This document shows, one piece after another, positions 40,497 through 56,290 of a stretch of 64,000 bases of DNA. A program made the position numbers and the translations under genes. Position 1 is the stretch's first letter; each line of letters opens with the position of its first letter. This DNA is from Agelas oroides (lineage: Eukaryota > Porifera > Demospongiae > Agelasida > Agelasidae): assembly GCA_949130485.1 (NCBI GenBank), contig OX422185.1, positions 12,183,118 through 12,247,117 of the forward strand, in the 5' to 3' direction. Below the pieces are notes generated by a model. That model made no database searches, was not told the DNA's origin, and saw nothing but the letters and a program-made list of their open reading frames with translations.

Positions 40497-42500
40497 GCTC
40501 TACGTGACTCTACCACACTCTACCGTGGCTCTACTTGGCTCTACTTGACTCTACTACACTCTACCATGGCTCTACTCCATTGTACCATGGGTCAACTTGA
40601 CACTACATGACTCTACAACATTCTACCATGCCTCTACTTGACTCTACTACACTCTACAATGGCTCTACATGGCTCTACTTGACTCTACTACACTATATCA
40701 TTGCTAGACCTGGTTCTATTTGTCTCTACTACACTCTACCTTGGCTCTACTACATCCTACCATGGATCCAAGTGACTCTACTTGACTCTCCTACATTCTA
40801 CCATGGCTCTACCTTGCTCTACTACATTCTACCATGGCTCTTCTTGACTCTACATTACTCTAGTACATTCTACCATGGCTCTACTTCACTCTACTACACT
40901 CTACGATGGCTCTACTTGGCTCTACTCGACTCTATTACACTATATCATTGCTAGAACTGGCTCTACTTGTCTCTACTACACTCTACGTTGGGTCTACTAC
41001 ACCCTACCATGGATCCACATGACTCTACTTGACTCTCCTACACTCTACCATGGCTCTACCTTGCTCTACTACATTTTACAATGGCTCTACTTGACTCTAC
41101 ATGACTCTAATACATTCAACAATGGCTCTACTTGACTCTACTTGACTCTACTTGAGTCCACTACACTCTACCTTGGCTCTACTTTGCTCTACTTGACTCT
41201 ACTACACTCTACCATAGCTCAACTCCATTGTATATGATGGCTCTACTTCATACTACATGAGTCTACTACATTCTACCATGTCTCTACTTGACTCTAGTAC
41301 ACTCTACCATGGCTCAACTTGGCTCTACTTGATTCTACTACACTCTACCATGGCTCTACTTGATTGTACCATGGCTCTACTTGACACTACATGACTCTAC
41401 TACATTCTACCATGGCTCTACTTGACTCTACTACACTCTACCATGGCTCTACCTTGCTCTTCTACATTCTACCATGGCTCTACTTGACTCTACTACACTC
41501 TACCATGGCTCAACTTGGCTCTACTTGATTCCACTACACTCTACCATGGCTCTACTTGATTGTACCGTGGCTCTACTTGACACTACATGACTCTACTACA
41601 TTCTACCATGGCTCTACTTGACTCTACTACACTCTACCATGGCTCTACCTTGCTCTTCTACATTCTATCATGGCTCTACTTGACTCTACATGACTCTACT
41701 ACATTCTACCATGGCTCTACTTGACTCTACTACACTCTACCATGGCTCTACCTTGCTCTTCTACATTCTACCATGGCTCTACTTGACTCTACATGACTCT
41801 ACTACATTCTACCATGGCTCTACTTGACTCTACTACACTCTATGATGGCTCTACTTGGCTCTACTTGACTCTACTGCACTATATCATTGCTAGACATGGC
41901 TCTACTTGTCTCTACTACACTCTACCTTGGCTCTACTACATCCTACCATGGATCCACGTGACTCTACTTGACTCTCGTACACTCTACCATGGCTCTACCT
42001 TGCTCTACTACATTCTACCATGGCTCTACTTGACTCTACAAGACTCTAATACATTCAACCATGGCTCTACTTGACTCTACTTGACTCTACCACACTCTAC
42101 CATGGCTCTACTTGACTCTACTTGAGTCCACTACACTCTACCTTGGCTCTACTTGGCTCTACTTGACTCTACTACACTCTACCATGGCTCTACTCCATTG
42201 TATATTATGGCTCTACTTCACACTACATGACTCTACTACATTCTACCATGGCTCTACTTGACTCTACTACACCCTACCATGGCTCAACTTGGCTCTACTT
42301 GACTCTACTACACTCTACCATGGCTCTACTCCATTGTACCATGGCTGTACTTGACAGTACATGATTCTACTGAATTCTACCATGGTTCTACTTGATTCTA
42401 CTACACTCTACGATGGCTCTACTTTGCTCTACTCGACACTACTACACTCTACCATGGCTGTACTCCATAGTACCCTGTCTCTACTTGACTCTACTTGACT
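40497..42500 (+). repeat. Third partial copy of the 34.97-36.97 kb segment
   Basis: This matches 34.97-36.97 kb at offset 5528. Its first part matches 39631 onward at offset 866. The 866 bp tandem copy differs by few substitutions (for example AAGTGAC at 40769, TTTTACAATGG near 41075, and TATATGATGG near 41232). After 42500 it continues as the 29.9 kb type, without the jump seen at 36972. Confidence 0.85.
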
Positions 42501-45500
42501 CTACTGCATTCTACCATGGCTCTTGTTGATTCTACTTGACTCTCCTACACTCTACCATTGCTCTACTTGGCTCTACTACACTCTACCATGGCTCTACTTG
42601 TCTCTACTTGACTGTACTACAGTCTACCATTTCTCTACTACATTCTACCATGGCTCCACGTGACTCTACTTGACTCTACTACATTCTACGATAGCTCTTC
42701 TTGACTCTGTATACCTCTACTACATTCTACAATGGCTCTACTTGTCTCTATATGACTGTACTACACTCTACCATGTCTCTACTACATTCTACCATGACTC
42801 CAAGTGACTCTACTTGACTGTACTACATTCTACGATAGCTCTACTTGACTCTGTATACCTCTACTACATTCTACGATGGCTCCACTTGACTCTACTACAC
42901 TCTAGCTTGGCTCTACTACATTCTACCATGGCTCCACGTGACTCAATTTGACTCTACTGCATTCTACCATGGCTCTACCTGGCTCTACTTCATTCTACCA
43001 TGGCTCTACTTGGCTCTACATGACTCTACTACATGCTACCGTGGCTCATGTTGATTCCACTTGACTCTCCTACACTCTACCATTGCTCTACTTGGCTCTA
43101 CCACACTCTACCATGGCTCTACTTGACTCTACTTGAGTCCACTACACTCTACCTTGGCTCTACTTGGCTCTACTTGACTCTACTACACTCTACCATGGCT
43201 CTACTCCATGGTATATAATGGCTCTACTTCACACTACATGAATCTTCTACATTCTACCATGGCTCTACTTGACTCTACTACACTGTACCATGGCTCAACT
43301 TGGCTCTACTTGACTCTACTACACTCTACCATGGCTCTACTCCATTGTACCATGGCTGTACTTGACAGTACATGATTCTACTGAATTCTACCATGGTTCT
43401 ACTTGATTCTACTACACTCTACGATGGCTCTACTTTGCTCTACTCGACACTACTACACTCTACCATGGCTGTACTCCATAGTACCCTGTCTCTACTTGAC
43501 TCTACTTGACTCTACTGCATTCTACCATGGCTCTTGTTGATTCTACTTGACTCTCCTACACTCTACCATTGCTCTACTTGGCTCTACTACACTCTACCAT
43601 GGCTCTACTTGTCTCTACTTGACTGTACTACACTCTACCATGTCTCTACTACATTCTACCATGACTCCACGTGACTCTACTTGACTCTACTATACATTCT
43701 ATGATATCTCTACTTGACTCTGTATTCCTCAACTACATTCTAGCATGTCTCTACTTGACTCTACTTGACTGTAAAACACTCTAGCTTGGCTCTAGTACAT
43801 TCTACCATGGCTCCACGTGACTCTACTTGACTCTACTGCATTCTACCATGGCTCTACCTGGCTCTACTACATTCTACCATGGCTCTACTTGGCTCTACAT
43901 GACTCTACTACATGCTACCGTGGCTCTTCTTGATTCTACTTGACTCTCCTACACTCTACCATTGCTCTACATGGCTCTACTATACTCTACCATGGCTCTA
44001 CTTGTCTCTACTTGACTGTACTACACTCTACTATGTCTCTACTACATTCTACCATGACTCCACGTGACTCTATTTGAGTCTACTACATTCTGCGATAGCT
44101 CTACTTGACTCTGTATACCTCTACTACATTCTACCATGGCTCTACTTGACTCTACTTGAGTGTACTACACACTACCTTGCATGGCTCTACTACATTCTAC
44201 CACGGCTCCACGTGACTCTACTTGATTCTACTATACATTCTATGATAGCTCTACTTGACTCTATATACCTCAACTATATTCTACCATGGCTCTACTTGAC
44301 TCTACTTGACTGTACTACACTCTAGCTTGGCTCTATACTACATTCCACCATGGTTCCACGTGACTCTACTTGACTCTACTGCATTCTACCATGGCTCTAC
44401 CTGGCTCTACTACATTCTACCATGGCTCTACTTGGCTCCACATGACTTTACTACATGCTACCGTGGCTCTTCTTGATTCTACTTGACTCTCCTACACTCT
44501 ACCATTGCTCTACGTGGCTCTACTACACTCTACCATGGCTCTACTTGTCTCTACTTGAGTGTACTACACTCTACTATGTCTCTACTACATTCTACCGTGA
44601 CTCCACGTGACTCTACTTGAGTCTACTACGTTCTGCGATAGCTCTACTTGACTCTGTATACCTCTACTACATTCTACCATGGCTCTACTTGACTCTACTT
44701 GAGTGTACTACACACTACCTTGGCTCTATTACATTCTACCATGGCTCCACGTGACTCTACTTGACTCTACTGCATTCTACCATGGCTCTACCTGGCTCTA
44801 CTACATTTTACCATTGCTCTACTTGGTTCCACATGCTTCTACTACATGCTACCGTCGCTCTACGTGGCTCTACCTGACTCTACTACACTCTACCATGGCT
44901 CTACTCCATAGTACCATGTCTCTACTTGACACTACATGACTCTACTTCATTCTACCATCGCTCTACTTGGCTCTACTTGACTCTACTACACTCTACCATG
45001 ACTCTACTTGGCTCTACGTGACTCTACCACACTCTACCATGACTCTACTTGGATCTACTTGACTCTACTACACTCTACCATACTCTACTCCATTGTACCA
45101 TGGCTCTACTTGACACTACATGACTCTACTACATTCTACCATGGCTCTACATGACTCTACTACACTCTACGATGGCTCTACTTGGCTCTACTTGAGTCTA
45201 CTACACTCTACCATGTCTCTACTACATTCTACCATGGCTCCACGTGACTCTACTGCATTCTACCATAGCTCTACTTGACTCTGTATGCCTCTAGTACATT
45301 GTACCATGGCTCTACTTGACTCTACATGACTCTACTACATTCTGCCATGGCTCTACCTGACTTTACGTGACTGTACTACATTCTACCTTGGCTCTACTAC
45401 ATTCTAACATGGCTCCACGTGACCCTACTTTACTCTCCAACTCTCTACCATGGCTCTACTTGACTGTACATGACTCTAATACATTCAACCATGTCTCGAC

Positions 45501-47160
45501 TTGACTCTACTTGATTCTACTACAGTCTACCATGGCTCTACTTGACTCTACTTGAGTCCACTACACTCTACCTTGGCTCTACTTGGCTCTACTTGACTCT
45601 ACTACACTCTGCCATGGCTCTACTCCATTGTAGATTATGGCTCTACTTCACAGTACAGGAGTCTACTACATTCTACCATGGCTCTACTTGACTCTACCAC
45701 ACTCTACCATGGCTCAACTTGGCTCTACTTGATTCTACTACACTGTACCATGGCTCTACTCCATTGTACCATGGCTCCACTTGACACTACATGATTCTAC
45801 TGAATTCTACCATGGCTCTTCTTGACTCTACTTGACTCTCTTACACTCTACCATTGCTCTACTTGGGTCTACTACACACTACCATGGCTCTATCTGGCTC
45901 TACGTGACTCTACTACACACTATCATGGCTCTACTTGACTCTTCAACACTCTACCATGGCTCTACTCCATTGTACCATGGCTCTACTTGACACTACATGA
46001 TTCTACTGAATTCTACCATGGCTCTTCTTGACTCTACTTGACTCTCCTACACTCTACAATTGCTCTACTTGGCTCTACTACACTCTACCATGGCTCTACT
46101 TGGCTCTACTTGACTCTACTACACTCTACGATGTCTCTACTACATTCTATCATGGCTCCACATGACTCTACGTGACTCTACTACATTCTACCATAGCTCT
46201 ACTTGCCTCTGTATGTCTCTACTACATTCTACCACAGCTCTACGTGACGCTACTTGACTCTACTACATTCTGCCATGGTTCTACTTGACTCTACTTGACT
46301 GTACTACACTCTACCTTGGTTCTACTACATTCTACCACGGCTCCACGAGACTCTACTTGACTCTACTGGATTCTACCATGGCTCTACCTGGCTCTACTAC
46401 ATTCTACCATGGCTCTACTTGGTACTACATTACTCTACTACATGCTACCGTGGCTCTCCTTGTCTCTACATGACTCTACTACACTCTACCATGGCTCTAC
46501 TCCATTGTACCATGGCTGTACATGACACTACATGACTCTACTACATTCTACCATGGCTCTACGTGACTCTACTACACTGTACCATGGCTCAACTTGGCTC
46601 TACTTGACTCTACTACACTCTACCATGGCTCTACTCCATTGTACCATGGTTCTACTTGACACTACATGATTCTACTGAATTCTACCACGGTTCTACTTGC
46701 CTCAACTACACTCTACGATGCCTCTGTGCTTGGCTCCACCTGACTCTACTACATTATAGCATTGCTAGACCTGGCTCTACTTGTCTCTACTACACTCTAC
46801 CTTGCCTCCACTACATCCTACCGTGGATCCACGTGACTCTACTTGACTCTCCTACACTCTACCATGGCTCTACTTGGCTCTACTTGACTCTACTACACTC
46901 TACCATGGCTCAACTCCATTGTATATCATGGCTCTACTTCACACTACATGACTCTACTACATTCTACCATGGCTCTACTTGGCTCTACTTGACTCTACTA
47001 CACTCTACCATGTCTCTACTAAATTCTACCATAGCTCCACGTGACTCTACGTGACTCTACTGCATTCTACCATAGCTCTACTTGACTCTGTATGCCTCTA
47101 CTACATTGTACCATGGCTCTACTTGACTCTACATGATTCTACTACATTCTGCCATGGTTC
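42501..47160 (+). repeat. Copy of about 29.9-33.4 kb
   Basis: The segment is collinear with 29.9-33.4 kb at offsets 12601, 13087, 13692 and finally 13727, so several insertions distinguish it. One is about 486 bp near 43.1-43.6 kb, which repeats the 29.5-29.97 kb module (marker CCATGGTATATAATGG at 29584 and 43206 regions). A P-Q composite lies at 46285-46870. Confidence 0.82.
46285..46870 (+). repeat. P-Q composite, copy 4
   Basis: It lies 13692 bp after copy 2. Q contains a 2 bp insertion (CTCTGTGCTTGG near 46725), so TTATAGCATT is at 46754. Confidence 0.82.
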
Positions 47161-50100
47161 TACTTGACTCTACTTGACTCTACTAAACACTACCTTGGCT
47201 CTAACTTGCTCTACTACATTCTACCATGGCTCTACTTGACTCTACATGACTACTATACTCTATCATGGCTCTACTTGGCTCTACTTGAGTCCACTACACT
47301 CTACCTTGGCTCTACTTGGCTCTACGTGACTCGACTACACTCTAGCATGGTTCTACTCCATTGTATATTATGGCTCTACTTCACACTACATGACTCTACT
47401 ACATTCTACCATGGCTCTACTTGACTCCACTACACTCTACCATGGCTCAACTTGGCTCTACTTGATTCTACTACACTCTACCATAGCTCTACTCCATTCT
47501 ACCATGGCTCTACCATGATTCTACTAAATGCTACCATGGCTCTTCGTGATTTTACTTGACTCTCCTACACTCTACCATTGCTCTACTTGGCTCTACTACA
47601 CTCCACCATGGCTCTACTTGGATATACTTGACTCTACTACACTCTACCATGGCTCCACGTGACTCTACTTGACTCTACTACATTCTACGATAGCTCTACT
47701 TGACTCTGTATACCTCTGCTACATTCTACCATGTCTATACTTGACTCTACCTGACTGTATTACACTCTACCTTGGCTCTACTACATTCTATCATGGCTCC
47801 ACGTGACTCTACTTCACTCTACTGCATTCTACCATGGCTCTGCCTGGCTCTACTACATTTTACCATGGCTCTACTTGGCTCTTCATGTCGCTACTACATG
47901 CTACCGTAGCTCTATGTGGCTCTACCTGATTCTACTACACTCTACCATGTCTCTTCTCCATAGTACCATGTCTCTACTTGACACTACATGACTACTAAAT
48001 TCTACCATCGCTCTACTTGGCTCTACTTGACTCTACTACACTCTACCATGACTCTACTTGGCTCTACGTGACTCTACCACACTCTACCGTGGCTCTACTT
48101 GGTTCTACTTGACTCTACTACACTCTACCATGGCTCTACTCCATTGTATCATGGCTTTACTTGACACTACATGACTCTACTAAATTCCACCATGGCTCTA
48201 CTTGATTCTACTACACTCTACGATGTCTCTACTTGGCTCTACTTGACTCTACTACACTATATCATTGCTAGACCAGGCTCTACTTGTCTCTACTACACTC
48301 TACCTTAGCTCTACTACATCCTACCATGGATCCACGTGACTCTACTTGACTCTCCTACATTCTACCATGGCTCTACCTTGCTGTACTACATTGTACCATG
48401 GCTCTTCTTGACTCTACATGACTCTACTACATTCTACCATTGTTCTATATGACTCTACTTCACTCTACGATGCCTGTACTTGGCTCTACTTGACTCTACT
48501 ACACTATATCATTGCTAGACCTGGTTCTACTTGTCTCTACTACACTCTACATTGTCTCTACTACATCCTACCATGGATCCACGTGACTCTACTTGACCCT
48601 CCCACACTCTAACATGACTCAACCATGCTCTACTACATTCTACCATGGCTCTACTTGACTGTACATGACTCTACTACATTCTACCATGGCTGTACTTGAC
48701 TCTACTTGACTCTATTACACTCTACCATGGCTCAACTTGGCTCTACTTGATCCACTACACTCTACCTTGACTCTACTTGGCTCTACTTGACTCTACTATA
48801 CTCTACCATGGCTCTACTCCATTGTATATCATGGCTCTACTTCACACTACATGACTCTACTACATTCTACCATGGCTCTACTTGACTCTACTTGACTCTA
48901 CTACACTCTACCATGGCTCTACTTTGCTCTACTTTAGTCCACTACACCCTACCTTGGCTCTACTTGGCTCTATGTGACTCTACTACACACTAACACGGCT
49001 CTACTTGGCTCTACTTGACTCTACTACACTCTACCATGTCTCTACTAAATTCTACCGTGGCTCCACGGGACTCTACGTGACTCTACTGCATTCCACCATA
49101 GCTCTACTTGACTCTGTATGCCTCTACTACATTGTACCATGGCTGTACGTGACTCTATATGACTCTACTACATTCTGCCATCGCTCTACTTGACTCTATT
49201 TGGCTGTGCTACACTCTACCTTTGCTCTACTACATTCTAACATCGCTCCACGTGACTCTACTTGACTCTACTACTCACTACCATGGCTCTAACTTGCTCT
49301 ACTACATTCTACCATGGCTCTACTTGACTCTACATGACTCTACTACATTCTACCATGGCTCTACTTGACTCTACTTGACTCTACTAATCTCTATCATGGC
49401 TCTCCTTGGCTCTACTTGAGTCCACTACACTCTACCTTGACTCTACTTGGCTCTACTTGACTCGACTACACTCTACCATTGCTCTACTCCATTGTATATC
49501 ATGGCTCTACTTCACACTACATGACTCTACTATATTCTACCATGGCTCTACTTCACTCCACCACACTCTACCATGGCTCAACGTGGCTCTACTTGATTCT
49601 ACTATACACTCTACTATGGCTCTACTCCATTCTACCATGGCTCTACTTGATATTACATGATTCTACTAAATGCTACCATGGCTCTTCGTGATTTTACTTG
49701 ACTCTCCTACACTCTACCATGGCTCTACTTGGATCTACTTGACTCTACTACACTCTACCATGGCTCTATAGCTACTTGTCTCTACTTGACTCTACTACAC
49801 TCTACCATGTCTCTACTACATTCTACCATGGCTCCACGTGACTCTACTTGACTCTACTACATCCTACTATAGCTCTACTTGACTCTGTATACCTCTACTA
49901 CATTCTACCATGGCTCTACTTGACTCTACTTGACTGTACTACACTCTACCTTGACTCTACTACATTCCACCATGGCTCCACGTGAGTCTACTTCACTCTA
50001 CTACATTCTACCATCGCTCTACTTGGCTCTACTTGACTCTACTACACTCTACCATGACTCTACTTGGCTCTACGTGACACTACCACACTCTACCGTGGCT

Positions 50101-51980
50101 CTACTTGGCTCTACTTGACTCTACTACACTCTACCATGGCTCTACTCCATTGTACCATGGGTCAACTTGACACTACATGACTCTACAACATTCTACCATG
50201 GCTCTACTTCACTCTACTACACTCTACGATGGCTCCACTTGGCTCTACTTGACTCTACTACACTATATCATTGCTAGACCTGGTTCTATTTGTCTCTACT
50301 ACACTCTACCTTGGCTCTACTACATCCTACCATGGATCCACGTGACTCTACTTGACTCTCCTACATTCTACCATGGCTCTACCTTGCTCTACTACATTTT
50401 ACCATGGCTCTTCTTGACTCTACATTACTCTAGTACATTCTACCATGGCTCTACTTCACTCTACTACACTCTACGATGGCTCTACTTGGCTCTACTCAAC
50501 TCTATTACACTATATCATTGCTAGAACTGGCTCTACTTGTCTCTACTACACTCTACCTTGGGTCTACTACACCCTACCATGGATCCACATGACTCTACTT
50601 GACTCTCCTACACTCTACCATGGCTCTACCTTGCTCTACTACATTTTACCATGGCTCTACTTGACTCTGCATGACTCTAATACATTCAACAATGGCTGTA
50701 CTTGACTCTACTTGACTCTACTTGAGTCCACTACACTCTACCTTGGCTCTACTTGGCTCTACTACACTCTACCATGGCTCAACTCCATTGTATATCATGG
50801 CTCTACTTGACACTACATGACTCTACTACATTCTACCATGGCTCTACTCTACTCTACTACAGTCTACGATGGCTCTACTTGGCTCGACTTGATTCTACTA
50901 CACTATATCATTGCTAGACCTGGCTCTACTTATCTCTAGTACACTCTACCTTGGCTCTACTACATCCTACCATGGATCAACTTGACTCTACTTGACTATC
51001 TTACACTCTACCATGGCTCTACCTTGCTCTACTACATTCTACCATGGCTCTACTTGACTCTACATTACTCTACTGCATTCCGCCATGGCTCTACCTGACT
51101 TTACGTGACTGTACTACATTCTACCTTGGCTCTATACTACATTCTAACATGGCTCCACGTGACCCTACTTTACTCTCCTACTGTCTACCATGGCTCTACT
51201 CGACTGTACAAGACTCTAATACATTCAACCATGGCTCGACTTGACTCTACTTGATTCTACTACAGTCTACCATGGCTCTACTTGACTCTACTTGAGTCCA
51301 CTACACTCTACCTTGGCTCTACTTGGCTCTACTTGACTCTACTACACTCTGCCATGGCTCTACTCCATTGTAGATTATGGCTCTACTTCACACTACATGA
51401 CTCTACTACATTCTACCATGGCTCTACTTGACTCTACCACACTCTACCATGGCTCAACTTGGCTCTACTTGATTCTACTACACTCTACCATGGCTCTACT
51501 CCATTGTACCATGGCTCTACTTGACATTACATGATTCTACTGAATTCTACCATGGCTCTTCTTGACTCTACTTGACTCTCCTACACTCTACCATTGCTCT
51601 ACTTGGGTCTACTACACCCTACCATGGCTCTATCTGGCTCTACGTGACTCTACTACACACTATCATGGCTCTACTTGACTCTTCAACACTCTACCATGGC
51701 TCTACTCCATTGTACCATGGCTCTACTTGACACTACATGATTCTACTGAATTCTACCATGGCTCTTCTTGACTCTACTTGACTCTCCTACACTCTACAAT
51801 TGCTCTACTTGGCTCTACTACACTCTACCATGGCTCTACTTGGCTCTACTTGACTCTACTACACTCTACGATGACTCTACTACATTCTACCATAGCTCTA
51901 CTTGCCTCTGTATGTCTCTACTGCATTCTACCATAGCTCTACGTGACGCTACTTGACTCTACTACATTCTGCCATGGCTC
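47161..51980 (+). repeat. TR2 right forward block, 47.2-52.0 kb
   Basis: Only TR2 is present. 47.7-48.0 kb matches 53.46-53.73 kb (offset 5740) and 22.2-22.5 kb. 48.5-50.7 kb matches 26.6-28.7 kb. 51.2-51.98 kb matches 45.5-46.28 kb. A 247 bp pair lies at 50198-50705. Confidence 0.82.
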
Positions 51981-51983
51981 TAC

Positions 51984-52570
51984 TTGACTCTACTTGACTG
52001 TACTACACTCTACCTTGGTTCTACTACATTCTACCACGGCTCCACGAGACTCTACTTGACTCTACTGCATTCTACCATGGCTCTACCTGGCTCTACTACA
52101 TTCTACCATGGCTCTACTTGGTACTACATTACTCTACTACATGCTACCGTGGCTCTCCTTGGCTCTACATGACTCTACTATACTCTACCATGGCTCTACT
52201 CCATTGTACCATGGCTGTACTTGACACTACATGACTCTACTACATTCTACCATGGCTCTACGTGACTCTAATACACTGTACCATGGCTCAACTTGGCTCT
52301 ACTTGACTCTACTACACTCTACCATGGCTCTACTCCATTGTACCATGGCTCTACTTGACACTACATGATTCTACTGAATTCTACCACGGTTCTACTTGCC
52401 TCTACTACACTCTACGATGCCTCTGCTTGGCTCCACCTGACTCTACTACATTATAGCATTCCTAGACCTGGCTCTATTTGTCTCTACTACACTCTACCTT
52501 GTCTCCACTACATCCTACCGTGGATCCACGTGACTCTACTTGACTCTCCTACGCTCTACCATGGCTCTAC
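51984..52570 (+). repeat. P-Q composite, copy 5
   Basis: CCACGAGAC is at 52042 and TTATAGCATT at 52451, with 381 bp spacing. The 31 bp unit missing from copies 6-8 is still present (about 52083-52113). Confidence 0.82.
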
Positions 52571-53910
52571 CATGCTCTACTACACTCTACCATGGCTCTA
52601 CTTGGCTCTACTTGAGTCCACTACACTCTACCATGGCTCTACTTGGCTCTACTTGACTCTACTACACTCTACCATGGCTCTACTCCATTGTATATCATGG
52701 CTCTACTTCACACTACATGACTCTACTACATTCTACCATGGCTCTACTTGGCTCTACTTGACTCTACTACACTCTACCATGTCTCTACTAGATTCTACCA
52801 TAGCTCCACGTGACTCTACGTGACTCTACTGCATTCTACCATAGCTCTACTTGACTCTGTATGCCTCTACTACATTGTACCATGGCTCTACTTGACTCTA
52901 CATGATTCTACTACATTCTGCCATGGCTCTACTTGACTCTACTTGACTGTACTACACTCTACCATTGCTCTACTACATTCTAACATGGCTCCACGTGAGT
53001 CCACTACACTCTACCTTGGCTCTACTTGGCTCTACTTGACTCGACTACACTCTACCATGGCTCTACTCCATTGTATATTATGGCTCTACTTCACACTATA
53101 TGACTCTACTACATTCTACCATGGCTCTACTTGACTCCACTACACTCTACCATAGCTCAACTTGGCTCTACTTGATTCTACTACACTCTACCATAGCTCT
53201 ACTCCATTCTACCATGGCTCTACCTGACATTACATGATTCTACTAAATGCTACCATGGCTCTTCGTGATTTTACTTGACTCTCCTACACTCTACCATTGC
53301 TCTACTTGGCTCTACTACACTCTACCATGGCTCTACTTGGATATACTTGACTGTACTACACTCTACCATGTCTCTACTACATTCTACCATGGCTCCACAT
53401 GACTCTACTTGACTCTACTACATTCTACGATAGCTCTACTTGACTCTGTATACCTCTGCTACATTCTACCATGTCTATACTTGACTCTACCTGACTGTAT
53501 TACACTCTACCTTGGCTCTACTACATTCTATCATGGCTCCACGTGACTCTACTTCACTCTACTGCATTCTACCATGGCTCTGCCTGGCTCTACTACATTT
53601 TACCATGGCTCTACTTGGCTCTGCATGTCGCTACTACATGCTACCGTAGCTCTACGTGGCTCTACCTGATTCTACTACACTCTACCATGTCTCTTCTCCA
53701 TAGTACCATGTCTCTACTTGACACTACATGACTACTAAATTCTACCATCGCTCTACTTGGCTCTACTTGACTCTACTACACTCTACCATGACTCTACTTG
53801 GCTCTACGTGACTCTACCACACTCTACCGTGGCTCTACTTGGTTCTACTTGACTCTACTACACTCTACCATGGCTCTACTCCATTGTATCATGGCTTTAC
53901 TTGACACTAC

Positions 53911-54686
53911 ATGACTCTACTACATTCCACCATGGCTCTACTTGATTCTACTACACTCTACGATGGCTCTACTTGGCTCTACTTGACTCTACTACACTAT
54001 ATCATTGCTAGACCTGGCTCTACTTGTCTCTACTACACTCTACCTTGGCTCTACTACATCCTACCATGGATCCACGTGACTCTACTCGACTCTCCTACAT
54101 TCTACCATGGCTCTACCTTGCTGTACTACATTGTACCATGGCTCTTCTTGACTCTACATGACTCTACTACATTCTACCATGGCTCTACTTGACTCTACTA
54201 CACTCTACGATGGCTCTACTTGGCTCTACTCGACTCTACTACACTATATCATTGCTAGAAGTGGCTCTACTTGTCTCTACTACACTCTACCTTGGCTCTA
54301 CTACATCCTACCATGGATCCACGTGACTCTACTTGACTCTCCTACATTCTACCATGGCTCTACCTTGCTGTACTACATTGTACCATGGCTCTTCTTGACT
54401 CTACATGACTCTACTACATTCTACCATGGCTCTACTTGACTCTACTACACTCTACGATGGCTCTACTTGGCTCTACTCGACTCTACTACACTATATCATT
54501 GCTAGAAGTGGCTCTACTTGTCTCTACTACACTCTACCTTGGCTCTACTACATCCTACCATGGATCCACGTGACTCTACTTGACTCTCCTACACTCTACT
54601 ATGGCTCTACCTTGCTCTACTACATTCTACCATGGCTCTACACGACTCTATATGACTCTAATACATTCAACAATGGCTCTACTTGA
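53911..54686 (+). repeat. 247 bp higher-order triplet
   Basis: Copies start at 53911, 54158 and 54405. The corresponding sites at 22652 and 60164 have only two copies. The second and third copies here share GCTAGAAGTGG, while the first has GCTAGACCTGG. This indicates that the extra copy arose by duplication involving the second position. Confidence 0.88.
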
Positions 54687-56290
54687 CTCTACTTGACTCT
54701 ACTACACTCTACCATGGCTATACGTGACTCTACTTGACTCTACTACACTCTACCATGGCTCAACTTGGGTCTACTTGACTTTACTACACACTACCATGGC
54801 TGTACTACATTGTACCATGGCTCTACTTGACACTACATGATTCTACTGAATTCTACCATTGTTCTACATGACTCTACTACAGTCTACGATGCCTGTACTT
54901 GGCTCTACTTGACTCTACTACACTATATCATTGCTAGACCTGGTTCTACTTGTCTCTACTACACTCTACATTGTCTCTACTACATCCTACCATGGATCCA
55001 CGTGAGTCTCTACTTGACCCTCCCACACTCTAACATGACTCTACCTTGCTCTACTACATTCTACCATGGCTCTACACGACTCTATATGACTCTAATACAT
55101 TCAACAATGGCTCTACTTGACTCTACTTGACTCTACTACACTCTACCATGGCTATACGTGACTCTACTTGACTCTACTACACTCTACCATGGCTCAACTT
55201 GGCTCTACTTGACTCTACTACACACTACCATGGCTGTACTACATTGTACCATGGCTCTACTTGACACTACATGATTCTAATGAATTCTACCATTGTTCTA
55301 CATGACTCTACTACAGTCTATGATGCCTGTACTTGGCTCTACTTGACTCTACTACACTATATCATTGCTAGACCTGGTTCTACTTGTCTCTACTACACTC
55401 TACATTATCTCTACTACATCCTACCATGGATCCACGTGACTCTACTTGACCCTCCCACACTCTAACATGACTCTACCATGCTCTACTACATTCTACCATG
55501 GCTCTACTTGACTGTACATGACTCTACTACATTCTACCATGGCTCTACTTGACTCTACTTGACTCTATTACACTCTACCATGGCTCAACTTGGCTCTACT
55601 TGATCCACTACACTCTACCTTGGCTCTACTTGGCTCTACTTGACTCTACTACACTCTACCATGGCTCTACTCCATTGTATATCATGGCTCTACTTCACAC
55701 TACATGACTCTAGTACATTCTACCATGGCTCTACTTGACTCTACCACACTCTACCATGGCTCAACTTGGCTCTACTTGATTCTACTACACTCTACCATGG
55801 CTCTACTCCATTGTACCATGGCTCTACTTGACATTACATGATTCTACTGAATTCTACCATGGCTCTTCTTGACTCTACTTGACTCTCCTACACTCTACCA
55901 TTGCTCTACTTGGGTCTACTACACACTACCATGGCTCTATCTGGCTCTACGTGACTCTACTACACACTATCATGGCTCTACTTGACTCTTCAACACTCTA
56001 CCATGGCTCTACTCCATTGTACCATGGCTCTACTTGACACTACATGATTCTACTGAATTCTACCATGGCTCTTCTTGACTCTACTTGACTCTCCTACACT
56101 CTACAATTGCTCTACTTGGCTCTACTACAATCTACCATGGCTCTACTACATTCTACCATGGCTCCACATGACTCTACGTGACTCTACTACATTCTACCAT
56201 AGCTCTACTTGCCTCTGTATGTCTCTACTACATTCTACCATAGCTCTACGTGACGCTACTTGACTCTACTACATTCTGCCATGGCTCTAC

